Assembly: GCF_937906905.1 (NCBI RefSeq)
Contig: NZ_CALERY010000001.1
Location: 1 to 19,799 of the forward strand
Source: an uncultured Helicobacter sp.
GTDB lineage: Bacteria > Campylobacterota > Campylobacteria > Campylobacterales > Helicobacteraceae
Length of the DNA: 19,799 nucleotides
Direction of reading: 5' to 3'
Every line of letters begins with the position of its first letter. The stretch's first letter is position 1. Position numbers and translations under genes: made by a program. Shown here piece by piece: positions 1 through 7,360 of the stretch. Under the pieces are notes generated by a model. That model searched no databases. It saw only the letters and a list, made by a program, of their open reading frames with translations, and was not told where the DNA came from.

Positions 1-615
1 AAAAGGGGGGGGGGGGGGGGGGAACTAAGTAAGGATTCAGCTTGCGGGCTAGAATCGTGGATTTCTTCACCGCGCGAGCTCGATAGACCTCAAGTCTTAT
101 CTCCCACGCGCGCCTTGAAAAGCCACGATTCTAGCTCCACAATCTTAGAATCCAAAAGCAGTAGTGAAAGCCACAAATCTTTCCGCGAGGAAGCCGAATC
201 AAACGCGCAAAACCCCGAATTCTCATCTACAATCCTAGAATCCTGCGCCAATAGTAAAAATCATAAATCCCTCCGCAAGCAAATAGCCCCAGATAACAAC
301 CTAGATTCTAGGCAAATGCAATCAGTGCGAGCTTATGCTTGCAACTTAAAAATAGCTTGCCGCGATTGTGCATTAAGCTTCTTGCGCTTTGCTGGGGTCA
401 ATGCGATTTACTTCTACATCGCGCAGGGTATCTCATCAAGCTTGCTTTTCCCTATATTGCGACATTTCCCAGAGATGTTACAAATCCACTGGAGCGTGAA
501 GCTTGCCTGTGCTTTTGGGGTGAATTTAGCACTATGCGTGGTGTTTGTCTGGGTGCTTATGGCAGTGTTTGCGGGGATTGGGATTGTGGGGAGAAATATG
601 AAGCAAGTCTTATGA
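1..615 (+). CDS. 3' part of a phase-variable multi-pass membrane protein (5' end outside window)
   Basis: The frame is open from base 1, straight through the 18-G tract, to TGA at 613-615. A TTG at 115 could act as a start, but I see no good ribosome site there, so the gene probably begins upstream. The G tract would encode a run of glycines. A hydrophilic Ser/Glu-rich linker follows (about bases 24-310) and contains a diverged 90-base repeat. The C-terminal end has two hydrophobic segments (about bases 385-465 and 500-590), with a motif FAGVNAIYFYIAQG in the first. That motif loosely recalls the C-terminal helices of membrane acyltransferases such as the acyltransferase-3 or DUF5009/YeiB type, but I do not recognise the family firmly. 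The other two frames stop within nine bases of the tract (Asn-stop or Gly-Thr-Lys-stop), so tract length decides whether this membrane end is made. Confidence 0.55.
   Translation, partial: KRGGGGGELSKDSACGLESWISSPRELDRPQVLSPTRALKSHDSSSTILESKSSSESHKSFREEAESNAQNPEFSSTILESCANSKNHKSLRKQIAPDNNLDSRQMQSVRAYACNLKIACRDCALSFLRFAGVNAIYFYIAQGISSSLLFPILRHFPEMLQIHWSVKLACAFGVNLALCVVFVWVLMAVFAGIGIVGRNMKQVL
5..22. repeat. Poly-G tract, 18 G
   Basis: Eighteen consecutive G preceded by AAAA. Tracts of this length are hypermutable by slipped-strand mispairing and are known contingency elements in Helicobacter and Campylobacter. It lies inside the open frame that ends at 615. A change by any number that is not a multiple of three would cut the protein within three codons. 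Confidence 0.9.
133..282 (+). repeat. Diverged direct repeat, two ~60-base units 90 bases apart
   Basis: Unit 1 (133-192) and unit 2 (223-282) share SSTILES followed by a spaced HKS-x-R at the protein level. They are clearly related at the DNA level, each carrying a TAGAATC copy and a TCCGC segment. Their offset is exactly 30 codons, so the repeat keeps the frame. Confidence 0.6.
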
Positions 616-689
616 GGCGGACTTTGGGCAAATCCTAATCCATGTTTGACTTCAATGCTGATAGCTAGATTCTAGGATTGCGGTAAAGA

Positions 690-717
690 TTCTGGGGGTC
701 TAAATCAACCCCCAGGA
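690..717. terminator. GC-rich hairpin between convergent genes
   Basis: CTGGGGGT (692-699) pairs perfectly with ACCCCCAG (708-715) around an eight-base loop, and two further pairs extend the stem outward. It lies 60 bases past the porin stop on the minus strand and 75 bases past the plus-strand stop at 615. There is no long T run on either side. The minus-strand transcript has a short ATCTTT after the stem, so it probably terminates the porin message and perhaps both messages. Confidence 0.6.
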
Positions 718-777
718 GATAGACAAGTGCGCAATCCGCGCAGGGCTTATGCACACGCGGACTGGAAGCAAGGTAGA

Positions 778-1947
778 TTAGAAATCGTAGCGGAGGCGGA
801 CAAAGGCTAGCAAGCCGTTTTGTGTCAGTGTGTTTGAAGCTTGTGCGCCTGTATCAACGCCTTGAATCGAGCCATAGTAACCTACTTGTGGAGTTATGGT
901 TAGGCTTTTTTCAAGCTTGACAGGGAGTTGAGCCATTACCATAAAGGTATGTGCTGTTGCTGTTGTATTTGTAGCTCCAGCAGGAGTAGCCGCAGATAGC
1001 TGGTAGCCTAGCCCTAGCACACCGCTTAGCATATCGCTAATTTTATAGCCACTCTCTACATACGCACCCACGCGATGGACATTTCTCCAAGCACCATCGT
1101 TGAAAATTTGCACATGTGAATATCCGCCTGCATTGGTATTTGTCCTTTGCTCGCCGTAGAGATCAGCGTTCATACCATAATGCGCCATAGCAGAGACATA
1201 GAGACTTTTCTCCATCATTTGGGATTTGACTGCGGTAAAGATGTGGAATGCAGAGCCGCTGAAGCCATCAAATCGTGGGTTGCCTTCTCCTTGACCTGGT
1301 CGAATGCCTAGATTGTAGTATTTATACGCACCACCGACTTGGAAGTCTAGGGTTTTGTCTTCGTTTTGGAGGTAGTAGCTAGCAGCAATGCGTGGGATCG
1401 CTTCGTTTTGGGCGCCTCTGGCATTGACCACAGCATAGTCATCGACAAGCGCGATAGTAAATCCTGCGATAGAGTAGGAGAGCTGTAATTTACGACTTGA
1501 AGTGCGCAAACCACCAAAACCTGCAGAACCTTGCTCTGTATCTGCTAGATCAGAAGAAAAGATCGACTTCGCTACTGAAGGCGTATCTGTTTTACCAAAG
1601 AGTAGGGAGCCAGCAGAGCCAAATGTATAAGCTCCCCACATTTGCCTAAATCCATCTGGCTCGCTAAGCCCTAGCTCGGCATTGGCTTCAAGATTTCCAA
1701 CCTTTGCTTTGACGCCTAGGCGAGAGTTGCCCTGCAAGCCATAGAGTGCGCTACCATAGCTTGGTGTCGCACCACCCATAGTTGTGCTAGCTCCACTCAT
1801 AGTCGCACCAAAGCCCACATAGCCGCGGACAGATCCATAGACTTCAAGCGATTTATCATCATCTTTTAGCACTTCAAGCGCGGACATCGGGGCGATCAGC
1901 GCGCTAACTGCAGCACTCACAAACAGAACTCTCTGAAACTTTTTCAT
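778..1947 (-). CDS. Outer-membrane porin (Gram-negative porin, Porin_4-like)
   Basis: A 389-residue beta-barrel protein that should form an outer-membrane channel for small hydrophilic solutes. The start at 1945-1947 was chosen because AGGAGT sits just upstream (1951-1956) and the protein then begins MKKFQRVLFVSAAVSALIAP, a clean signal peptide cleaved near SALE. The same frame is open up to 2142, but that extension has no signal logic. The mature part opens with the barrel strand LEVYGSVRGYVGFG. It continues with the porin-type SRLGVKAKVGNLEANAELGL and a GSLLFGKTDTP stretch, and it ends in ...RLRYDF with the terminal Phe recognised by the BAM machinery. The gene stands apart from the upstream transporter (222-base gap) and is followed by a hairpin, so it is probably transcribed alone. 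It lacks the AGAATC motif that is common elsewhere. The exact substrate and porin name cannot be read from the sequence. Confidence 0.85.
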   Translation of the reverse strand: MKKFQRVLFVSAAVSALIAPMSALEVLKDDDKSLEVYGSVRGYVGFGATMSGASTTMGGATPSYGSALYGLQGNSRLGVKAKVGNLEANAELGLSEPDGFRQMWGAYTFGSAGSLLFGKTDTPSVAKSIFSSDLADTEQGSAGFGGLRTSSRKLQLSYSIAGFTIALVDDYAVVNARGAQNEAIPRIAASYYLQNEDKTLDFQVGGAYKYYNLGIRPGQGEGNPRFDGFSGSAFHIFTAVKSQMMEKSLYVSAMAHYGMNADLYGEQRTNTNAGGYSHVQIFNDGAWRNVHRVGAYVESGYKISDMLSGVLGLGYQLSAATPAGATNTTATAHTFMVMAQLPVKLEKSLTITPQVGYYGSIQGVDTGAQASNTLTQNGLLAFVRLRYDF

Positions 1948-2049
1948 AAAAACTCCTACATTTAAGGTATTCGCGCCAACCAAACTGGAATCACGCTTGG
2001 CATAAGTGTAAAAAAAATCCGCAAAAATTGCAACATTTTTTGTAAAAAT

Positions 2050-2067
2050 TTTGTAATGAGTTACAAA
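2050..2067. promoter_or_regulatory. Inverted repeat upstream of the porin, candidate operator
   Basis: TTGTAA-TGAG-TTACAA (2051-2066), with one further pair outside, is a perfect dyad about 104 bases upstream of the porin start. Its half-site TGTAA...TTACA resembles operators of TetR-type repressors such as Campylobacter CmeR, but this is only a resemblance. I could not place a convincing -10 box for the porin. Confidence 0.35.
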
Positions 2068-2169
2068 TTGTTTAGGTTTGTGCGTAATGGCAAAGCATAG
2101 AGAAACACCGCACAAATCAACAAGCAAAGCAGCGCAGAGCACCCAGAGTCTCCAGCTTAGTCCAGGCTC

Positions 2170-3057
2170 CTAGAGTCTGCTGATTTCCTCATGCTGATCG
2201 TCGTAGGGGTCTAGGTGGATTTGCATCTCCCATTTCTCCTGGCAAAACACCTTGCGAATCTTACGCTCGATATCATTGGCAATCTCATGCGCACTTAGGA
2301 GCGTGATGTCTGGGCTCAATACCAAATGCACGCCTAGATAGTTGCGCTCGGGACTTTTGCGCGTTTTTAAATCATGGAAAGAAATCACTCCACTATGCTC
2401 ACTGATGATACGCTCAATCGTCTCCACCTGCGCAGAATCCAGTGCTTCGTCCATAAGAAACAAGAGTGATTTTTTGATGATTTTACTCGCAGAAAATGCG
2501 ATATACAAGCTCACCACAATCCCAAAAATCGCATCGATGATATGCCAGCCTGTGAGATAGATAATCCCTAGCGCGATGAGTGTGGCGAGATTTGTCAGGC
2601 AGTCGGTTTTGTAATGTAGGCAATCACTCTCCACTACAATGCTTTTGGTTTTTTTAGCGACAATGCTTAGAAACCCCACCAGCCCAGCTGTAACCCCTAG
2701 TGCAAATACCATGACCCACACGCTTGCGATAAGATTCTCAATCTCATTGTGGCTGTGGATTTTGCCCACGCTCTCATAGAATATAAACCCCGCTATACTG
2801 ATGATAAGCACACCCTCCACAACCCCCATAAGCGCCTCAATTTTGGAGAATCCAAAGTTAAATCGCTGGCTTGGGCTCTGGGCGGATTTTTTGAGAGCTA
2901 GGGCGTTAAATGCAGACATCGCCACATCCATCATAGAGTCAATTGCACTTGCAAGGACTGCCACCGAGCCGCTGGCAATCCCTACGATGAACTTCACCAC
3001 CGCTAGGAAAAACGCGCAAATCGAAGCAATAATCGTGGCTTTTGTCGCAAGATTCAT
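2170..3057 (-). CDS. Cation diffusion facilitator (FieF/CzcD-type metal exporter)
   Basis: A 295-residue inner-membrane transporter expected to exchange cytoplasmic divalent metal (Zn, Fe, Cd or similar) for protons. Six membrane segments occupy about residues 8-200. The transport site is present: D40 and D44 in segment 2 (AIDSMMD), and H148 and D152 in segment 5 (HYKTD). This matches the DD/HD tetrad of E. coli FieF. The cytoplasmic tail (about 205-295) keeps H228, H244, H281 and D283 (IHLDP), at positions matching the FieF zinc-binding dimer interface. AAGGAG lies just before the ATG. The gene follows the capA-like gene by 28 bases and so probably ends the long operon. DD/HD sites usually mark zinc-preferring members, but the metal cannot be fixed from sequence. 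Confidence 0.93.
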   Translation of the reverse strand: MNLATKATIIASICAFFLAVVKFIVGIASGSVAVLASAIDSMMDVAMSAFNALALKKSAQSPSQRFNFGFSKIEALMGVVEGVLIISIAGFIFYESVGKIHSHNEIENLIASVWVMVFALGVTAGLVGFLSIVAKKTKSIVVESDCLHYKTDCLTNLATLIALGIIYLTGWHIIDAIFGIVVSLYIAFSASKIIKKSLLFLMDEALDSAQVETIERIISEHSGVISFHDLKTRKSPERNYLGVHLVLSPDITLLSAHEIANDIERKIRKVFCQEKWEMQIHLDPYDDQHEEISRL

Positions 3058-3085
3058 AAACTCTCCTTAAATCGCTATGTAGATT

Positions 3086-4414
3086 TTAGGGCTTTGGCTG
3101 GAGCTTTTTGGCGTAGTCTTTATAAATTTGCTTGGCGTTTGGCAGGAGCTTGGTGGCTTTTTTGAGCGGATAGACTGCAAAATTGCTCATGCTGCTATCA
3201 TAGTAGGTATAGATGAGCTCGGCGCGCACATCATCGATACGCACTTTTGGGATAAATGGCTTGTGTGGCTGGGTGCTTGCTAAAGCATTTTCTAGCGCAT
3301 TCTGGGGCTCACTTACACCAGAATCTAGGGTGGATTCTAGGTGGGTGGGTGGTGCAAACTTCTGGCTAGATTCTGCATTTTTGGCTGTGATGTGTCGTGC
3401 GAGTGTGGCGCGCTGCTTCTCATTTAGCAGCGTAATACGCGCGGAGCTTAGCATACCTACGCGCTTGTTTATGCCCTTTTGCGCGGAGATAAGATTGCCG
3501 TGTGAGTAGATGACAAGGGTGCTGCCAATTTTTTCAATAGGCTGGATTACATGAGGGTGATTGCCGATGACAATATCCACACCAAGGCTTGCCAAAAATG
3601 CTGCAAGCTCTCTTTGCTGCTTGCTTGGGGCAAAGTCATACTCTATACCCCAGTGCATTGAGACAAGCAGTAAATCCACCTTCTCACGCAGGGCTTTTAT
3701 ATCTCGCACAAGCATTTCTCTAGTATAGACATTGACGAGATACTCCTTGCCCTTGGGGATAGGGATACCATTAGTCCCATAAGTGTAAGCAAGCAGCGCG
3801 TAGGTGATGCCGTTTTTCTCATAGATTCTAGGCTTATCTCTATCCTCTTGGCTTGCATAGCTTCCAGCGATGGTGATTGGCATTGCTCGTGCGATAGACT
3901 CTGCCTCTTTTGTATGCCAATACGCAAGCATAGCACGCACGCCGCGCTCGCCTTTGTCTAGCGTGTGGTTGTTTGCTAGGGAGATGAGATTAAAGCCAAG
4001 GGAGAGCATTGTGTCGCCAAATTCTTGCGGGGAGTTGAAGCTTGGGTAGCTACTAAGCCCAAGCTGCGTGCCGCCTAAGATGGTTTCTTGATTGTAAAAC
4101 GCCAAGTCATAGCGTGCGATGAGTGGGGCGATTGGCGCAAACATCTTGGCGAAGTCGTATGTGATAGCACCGGTGCTAGAATCCACTTTTTGTGCGTCTT
4201 TAAACACCGGCGTGTGTAAAAGCGCGTCCCCTGCCATAAGCAGACGCAGTGAGTTTGATCGGGCATAGAGCTTGTGCTTTTGGGGTTTGGATTCTGGTGT
4301 GGAGAGGCTAGAGGCTGCGGGCGTGGATTTTGCTAATTTGGATTCTGGCTCTGCTAGCCCTGCCACACACAAGATGAGAGCAAGACAAATCGCGCGAACC
4401 ACAGAGTGCTCCAT
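3086..4414 (-). CDS. Secreted CapA-family (PGA_cap) metallophosphatase-like protein
   Basis: A 442-residue protein with an N-terminal signal (about 1-21, cleavage near AGLA-EP), so it is exported to the periplasm. The body is the CapA fold, a calcineurin-like relative. Metal-site motifs appear in order: AGD (D63), FYNQE (108-110), LANNHTLDKG (N148, H150), SMHWGIEY (H254), IGNHPHVIQP (H286, H288) and YSHGN (304-307). CapA proteins were named from poly-gamma-glutamate capsule synthesis, but stand-alone homologues like this one have no settled role, and no capB/capC is nearby. A low-complexity linker at about residues 345-380 carries Glu-Ser and Asp-Ser pairs encoded by AGAATC copies and splits two conserved parts of the protein. 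The start lies six bases after the glcD stop with no clear ribosome site, so translation is probably coupled to glcD. Confidence 0.87.
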   Translation of the reverse strand: MEHSVVRAICLALILCVAGLAEPESKLAKSTPAASSLSTPESKPQKHKLYARSNSLRLLMAGDALLHTPVFKDAQKVDSSTGAITYDFAKMFAPIAPLIARYDLAFYNQETILGGTQLGLSSYPSFNSPQEFGDTMLSLGFNLISLANNHTLDKGERGVRAMLAYWHTKEAESIARAMPITIAGSYASQEDRDKPRIYEKNGITYALLAYTYGTNGIPIPKGKEYLVNVYTREMLVRDIKALREKVDLLLVSMHWGIEYDFAPSKQQRELAAFLASLGVDIVIGNHPHVIQPIEKIGSTLVIYSHGNLISAQKGINKRVGMLSSARITLLNEKQRATLARHITAKNAESSQKFAPPTHLESTLDSGVSEPQNALENALASTQPHKPFIPKVRIDDVRAELIYTYYDSSMSNFAVYPLKKATKLLPNAKQIYKDYAKKLQPKP

Positions 4415-4420
4415 AAGAAT

Positions 4421-5806
4421 CTATAACCCCATTTTGCCCGGGTTTAAGATATTGTTTGGATCAAATGCCTGCTTGATTGCCTTAAACAACTTCATCTCTT
4501 CTTGTGTGAAAGCTAGGTGCATAAAGGGGGCTTTGGATAGCCCTATGCCGTGCTCGCCACTAAGTGTGCCTTCTAGCTCCACCGCAATGGCAAAAATCTC
4601 TTCGATACACGCATAGCCGCGAGCTAGCTCATCTTTGTCCTCTGGGTTTGGCACCATCACATTTGTATGCACATTACCATCGCCCGTATGCCCAAAGCAA
4701 GGGATTTTGAAGCCATATTTCTCGCTCATTTCTTGGATTCTAGCGAGCAGCTCGGGCAGGCGAGAGCGCGGCACTGTGATGTCTTCATTTAGCTTTTTTT
4801 TGCCATAGATTGTAATGCTTTGGCTCGCGTTGCGTCTGGCAAACCACAAGTCCTCCTCCTCTTGTGGAGTTTGAGCGATGACAAACTTCGTGCAGCCATT
4901 CTCCTTAAATCGCGCTTCTAGCTTGCTAAGATCAGCTTGCAGTGCCTCTGGCAGATCGCCATCAACTTGCGTGATGATAATCGCCCCAGCATCCATCGGC
5001 AGCCCCTTGTGGAATCGCTCCTCTACCGCGCGGATAGAGAGATTGTCTAAAAACTCCATAGCCACAGGCGTAATGCCACTTGCCATACTTCTATACACCG
5101 CATTCATCGCATCTTCAATGCTGGCAAACACCCCCATCGCCGAGCGTTTGTATTGAGGCTTGGGCAGCAGCTTTAAAGTAAGCTCCGTGATGACTGCGAG
5201 CGTGCCTTCACTTGCGATTAAAATGCCTGCGATGTTATAACCTGCGACATCTTTAATCGTCTTTTTACCCGCGCGGATAATATCGCCATTTGGCAGCACC
5301 GCACGCAAGGCAAGCACATAATCTTTGGTGATCCCATATTTCGCCGCGCGCATTCCCCCGGCGTTTTCACTGACATTGCCCCCAAGTGTGCTGTAATCTT
5401 GGCTGGCTGGATCTGGAGGGTAGAAAAGCCCTCTTTTTTCTACTTCGTTTTGGAAAGTCTTATTCACCACGCCGGGCTGGACTCTGGCGATGAGATTTTT
5501 CTCATCAATTTCTAAGATTTGATTAAAGTGCTTCTCTAGGCTTAAGATGATTCCACCACTAGCAGGCAAAGCCCCGCCTGTAAAGCCACTGCCCGCCCCT
5601 CGTGGCACAATGGTGATTTTATGGGTATTGCAGTAGCGTAGAATCTGGCTTACTTCCGCTTCATCGCGCGGATAGATCACCGCATCTGGTTCGTATCGCT
5701 CTCTTGTAGCGTCATAGCAGTAGGCGAGCAAATGCGCTTTGTGTGTGTGGCAGTTGTCTTTGCCTACGATGTTTTCTAGTGCTTGGATATGTGTGGATTC
5801 TAGCAT
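4421..5806 (-). CDS. glcD: FAD-linked 2-hydroxyacid oxidase, GlcD family
   Basis: A 461-residue flavoenzyme that oxidises a 2-hydroxyacid (glycolate or D-lactate) to the 2-oxoacid and passes electrons to the respiratory chain. The PCMH-type FAD-binding half shows PRGAGSGFTGG (68-78), a YPPDPAS...GGNVSENAGG stretch (about 131-156) and ASEGTLAVITELTL. The C-terminal FAD-oxidase half has GHTGDGNVH, GEHGIG and the end NPGKMGL. The ribosome site AAGGAGG (5811-5817) is a full-consensus one, four bases before the ATG. The gene follows the PGBA_N gene by 38 bases. In H. pylori, as I recall, the homologue HP0509 also follows pgbA (HP0508). No glcE or glcF lies in this window, so its electron partner is elsewhere or it works alone. 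D-lactate dehydrogenase is the main alternative substrate call. Confidence 0.92.
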   Translation of the reverse strand: MLESTHIQALENIVGKDNCHTHKAHLLAYCYDATRERYEPDAVIYPRDEAEVSQILRYCNTHKITIVPRGAGSGFTGGALPASGGIILSLEKHFNQILEIDEKNLIARVQPGVVNKTFQNEVEKRGLFYPPDPASQDYSTLGGNVSENAGGMRAAKYGITKDYVLALRAVLPNGDIIRAGKKTIKDVAGYNIAGILIASEGTLAVITELTLKLLPKPQYKRSAMGVFASIEDAMNAVYRSMASGITPVAMEFLDNLSIRAVEERFHKGLPMDAGAIIITQVDGDLPEALQADLSKLEARFKENGCTKFVIAQTPQEEEDLWFARRNASQSITIYGKKKLNEDITVPRSRLPELLARIQEMSEKYGFKIPCFGHTGDGNVHTNVMVPNPEDKDELARGYACIEEIFAIAVELEGTLSGEHGIGLSKAPFMHLAFTQEEMKLFKAIKQAFDPNNILNPGKMGL

Positions 5807-5844
5807 GAGACCTCCTTGAGAGAGATTGTAGAAACAATCAAAAG

Positions 5845-6756
5845 CTATGGCTCAAACGCTTTGCCCTGTGCAACTAGCGCGTCATAGTAGCGAAAATACT
5901 GCTTGGAGTGCTTTTTTTGCAGTGTGGTATCAAGCGCCCCGCTGGCGGCGTATTGGATCCTGGAGAAAAATGGCGTGATGATACTAGAATCTGCAATCTC
6001 ACTTGTGGGGAAGCTCTGGCGCTCTAGCACCTCTAAGCTCTGGCAATCTAGTGTGTTTAGCGTATCGGTTGTAACAACAAAAAGCAGCCCAGCGTTATAG
6101 ATTCTGCAAGCCTTGCTTAGGAGATTTGGCTTTGGGTCAAATCCCCCGTGATCAAAGAGATAGGCGATAAGCAAATCAGAGTTTAGGAAGCGGATTTGTG
6201 GGTAAGCATTGCGGATTTGCTCGTAGGACTCTTGGGTGGGGGCGATGATGAAAGCTTGGTTGTTGAGTGTGCGGAAGTAGATTTCATCACCGATAGCTGG
6301 TGTATTTGTAGGCATGGGGAGATATTTTTGTGCTAGCACAGATTCTGGGTTTATGCTCGCATAGGCGACACCAGAATCTATTTTGCTTATAGTAACCATA
6401 GCGATAATGCTCGCATAATTACTATCAAACCGATGCCACACAAAGCCGCTCTCGCCCACTCGCAAATCCATCGCCGGAAACTGCACAAGACCTTTCTCGC
6501 CGGTGGCTTGAATGGAGAGCTTTAATGGGTTTTGGAGATGTGTGGCTTTTGGCTCTAGGCGTGCGGGCGGGCTAGATTCTGGCATGTGAGAATCTTGGCT
6601 GGATTTCTGGCTGGATTCTGGTGCTGGATTCTGGTGTGTGCTTGGCGCAGAATCTGCCCATACATTGCACACTAGAATCAACGCCAAAGTAGCGCCTAGT
6701 AGCACTTGGGCTAGAGTGTGTTTCTGTGCTAGTTGTCGTGCGATTTGGCTTGTCAT
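5845..6756 (-). CDS. PGBA_N-domain exported protein (PgbA/PgbB-like, short form)
   Basis: A 303-residue exported protein. Residues about 15-35 are a hydrophobic signal segment (LLGATLALILVCNVWADS). A Ser/Pro/Glu linker (about 36-70) follows, rich in Glu-Ser and Asp-Ser pairs. The rest resembles the N-terminal domain of H. pylori plasminogen-binding proteins PgbA and PgbB: FPAMDLRVGESGFVWHRFD, YASIIAMVTI, the FIIAPTQESYEQI stretch, and a conserved C-R-x-Y near 220. The H. pylori proteins are longer and have a lysine-ending, coiled C-terminal part linked to plasminogen binding. That part is missing here (the end is ...QGKAFEP), so plasminogen binding should not be assumed. The ATG overlaps the Nudix stop as ATGA, so the two genes are translationally coupled. 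Position between the csd3-Nudix pair and glcD matches my memory of H. pylori HP0508. Confidence 0.8.
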   Translation of the reverse strand: MTSQIARQLAQKHTLAQVLLGATLALILVCNVWADSAPSTHQNPAPESSQKSSQDSHMPESSPPARLEPKATHLQNPLKLSIQATGEKGLVQFPAMDLRVGESGFVWHRFDSNYASIIAMVTISKIDSGVAYASINPESVLAQKYLPMPTNTPAIGDEIYFRTLNNQAFIIAPTQESYEQIRNAYPQIRFLNSDLLIAYLFDHGGFDPKPNLLSKACRIYNAGLLFVVTTDTLNTLDCQSLEVLERQSFPTSEIADSSIITPFFSRIQYAASGALDTTLQKKHSKQYFRYYDALVAQGKAFEP

Positions 6757-7358
6757 TTGGTATTTGCCTGGTAGAAAAAGTAATTTAGCGCAAAGGCTAG
6801 GGCTGGAGTTTTGTGATAACTCTCATCTCTAATAAACGCTAGCGCACTATCGCGCTTTAAGTAAAGCACTTCTATTTTTTCATCATCGATCCCTCCGCCT
6901 TGCGCGTGCTTGTCAGCCTGCGACACTCTGGCAAAAAATATCGTCTGCCTAGCCCCACTTATCCCAACCGCTGTGTAAAAAGTCGTGATTTTTTCTAGTC
7001 TATCAGCACTAATCTCATAGCCACATTCTTCAAAGACTTCTTCTGCTGCGATTTCTTCTAGGCTTTTTTTAGGCTTATCCACAAGCCCTGCACAAAGCTC
7101 ATAGATATAGCCATCATTATTGCGCATAAACACTGCTGGGCGAAACTGCTTGACAATCACAAAGGCATCTAAATCTCTCTCATAAAGCATAATTGAAACG
7201 CTATCGTGGGAGTGGATAATGTCCCAGTTTTTCTCTATGCCATCTTGCTTGTAAAACAATCGCACAGGCTTAATAAAGCGAGAGTCTTTACACGAGTCTT
7301 GCCGCAAATCGGTGATTTTGGGCGTGGGAAGTGGGGCGGAGAGAAAATATTTTTTCAT
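6753..7358 (-). CDS. Nudix hydrolase, NUDT14-like nucleoside-diphosphate-sugar diphosphatase
   Basis: A 201-residue cytoplasmic enzyme expected to split ADP-ribose or UDP-/ADP-sugars into a nucleoside monophosphate and a sugar phosphate. The Nudix box begins at CAGLVDKP and ends AEEVFEECGY, so the usual RE is EE and one extra residue lies inside the box. The same spacing occurs in human NUDT14 (UDP-glucose pyrophosphatase). Other NUDT14-like marks are YELCAGLVD before the box, then TAVGISGARQTIFF, and the loop GGGIDDEKIEVLYL that supplies late acidic residues. The start follows the csd3 stop by two bases, with AAGGAG (7365-7370) overlapping the end of csd3, and the stop overlaps the next start. 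Its place beside a peptidoglycan peptidase may reflect envelope-precursor turnover, which is inference only. Confidence 0.88.
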   Translation of the reverse strand: MKKYFLSAPLPTPKITDLRQDSCKDSRFIKPVRLFYKQDGIEKNWDIIHSHDSVSIMLYERDLDAFVIVKQFRPAVFMRNNDGYIYELCAGLVDKPKKSLEEIAAEEVFEECGYEISADRLEKITTFYTAVGISGARQTIFFARVSQADKHAQGGGIDDEKIEVLYLKRDSALAFIRDESYHKTPALAFALNYFFYQANTK

Positions 7359-7360
7359 CG

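Noticed and set aside
339..638. 99-codon alternative frame overlapping the first gene
   Set aside because: The competing frame has clear membrane helices and runs through the whole region; this one has no ribosome site or recognisable pattern.
1948..2142. N-terminal extension of the porin frame to 454 residues
   Set aside because: The internal ATG at 1945-1947 has AGGAGT upstream and begins a clean signal peptide; the extension would bury it.
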